Assembly (NCBI RefSeq): GCF_004522235.1
Contig: NZ_SDLT01000003.1
Span: forward strand, 248,001-312,000
Direction of reading: 5' to 3'
DNA: 64,000 nucleotides
Source of the DNA: Amycolatopsis nivea
Lineage (GTDB): Bacteria > Actinomycetota > Actinomycetes > Mycobacteriales > Pseudonocardiaceae
How positions within the stretch are numbered: position 1 is the first letter of the stretch; each line of letters opens with the position of its first letter. Made by a program: the position numbers and the translations under genes. The notes beneath the pieces were generated by a model that saw only the letters and a program-made list of their open reading frames with translations, was not told where the DNA came from and ran no database searches. Shown here one piece after another: positions 63,887-64,000 of this stretch.

Positions 63887-64000
63887 GGTCGTCTCCCCGG
63901 CAACCCTGCGACCGTCGCTGTCTCGGGGTCAACACTCTGTGATGTTGCGGTCGCAAGTACTCCAATCGAACGGGGGGAGCACTGCGATCGTTGCGACGCT
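63887..64000. other. Upstream region of the sigma factor gene, window edge
   Basis: Only 114 bp are available. It should contain the promoter of the sigma factor gene, but I cannot identify a clear -10/-35. GGGGGGAG at about 63975 could be a ribosome site for a gene beyond the edge. Confidence 0.3.

Overview
This 64-kb window is chromosomal DNA of a high-GC actinomycete, most likely a Pseudonocardiaceae member of the Amycolatopsis type. The pointers are very high third-position GC, many GTG starts, 1-4 nt gene overlaps, a ten-gene mce operon, a SepIVA (Rv2927c-type) division gene beside yceD-rpmF-rnc-mutM, an actinobacterial tandem glycine riboswitch, an IdeR/DmdR-type iron box and a ShbA/SigD-type sigma factor. 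The genus is inference; there is no rRNA gene to settle it. I see no rRNA, tRNA, CRISPR array, transposase, integrase or phage gene.

Layout. 1-3.2 kb: three secreted proteins (an RCC1-repeat protein and two small beta-rich exported proteins). 3.2-13 kb (minus): a complete mce lipid-import operon, yrbEA-yrbEB-mceABCDEF plus two Mce-associated membrane proteins, with a TetR-type palindrome upstream. 13-17 kb (minus): alpha/beta hydrolase, LLM flavin monooxygenase and a HelD-family RNA polymerase recycling ATPase. 17-25 kb: housekeeping genes rsmD, coaD, sepIVA, yceD, rpmF, rnc, mutM, with a secreted RNase Sa-like protein inserted and an Lnt-like acyltransferase convergent with mutM. 25-28 kb: TetR, a PadR/HAAS pair and a small stress-type membrane protein. 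28-32.6 kb: a gamma-glutamylation catabolic operon (GlnA4-like ligase, class I amidotransferase hydrolase, aldehyde dehydrogenase, SDR). 32.6-41 kb: a glycine riboswitch followed by gcvP-gcvT-gcvH-glyA-lipA-sdaA, a route from glycine through serine to pyruvate. 41-52.7 kb: regulators, a class A PBP with a degenerate transpeptidase domain, an iron-regulated ABC ATPase, a MocR regulator, a fatty-acyl-reductase-like double SDR, a ferredoxin reductase-like flavoprotein and an MFS exporter with a very large repetitive N-terminal extension. 52.7-63.1 kb: a full non-phosphorylative L-fucose (or related 6-deoxyhexose) regulon: sugar ABC importer, mutarotase, aldo-keto reductase, lactonase, dehydratase, dehydrogenase, FAH-type hydrolase and a GntR regulator. 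63.2-64 kb: an ECF-like sigma factor.

The most unusual feature of the window is repeated local tandem duplication. A 77-bp unit between tetR and lnt makes a relay of three 26-residue micro-ORFs, each overlapping the next by ATGA and the last overlapping lnt. A 184-bp unit triplicates the 3' end of sepIVA. A unit of about 215-239 bp bridges the convergent mutM and lnt 3' ends. A 96-bp unit is repeated five times between the fucose permease and its regulator. A 15-bp unit gives 34 uninterrupted pentads in the MFS protein. Two families of short palindromic elements sit at or just after stop codons. Other points worth a second look are the duplicated RNase Sa domain whose second copy has lost the catalytic Glu, the PBP that has lost its SxxK, SxN and KTG motifs, and gcvP, where the expected start codon reads ATC.
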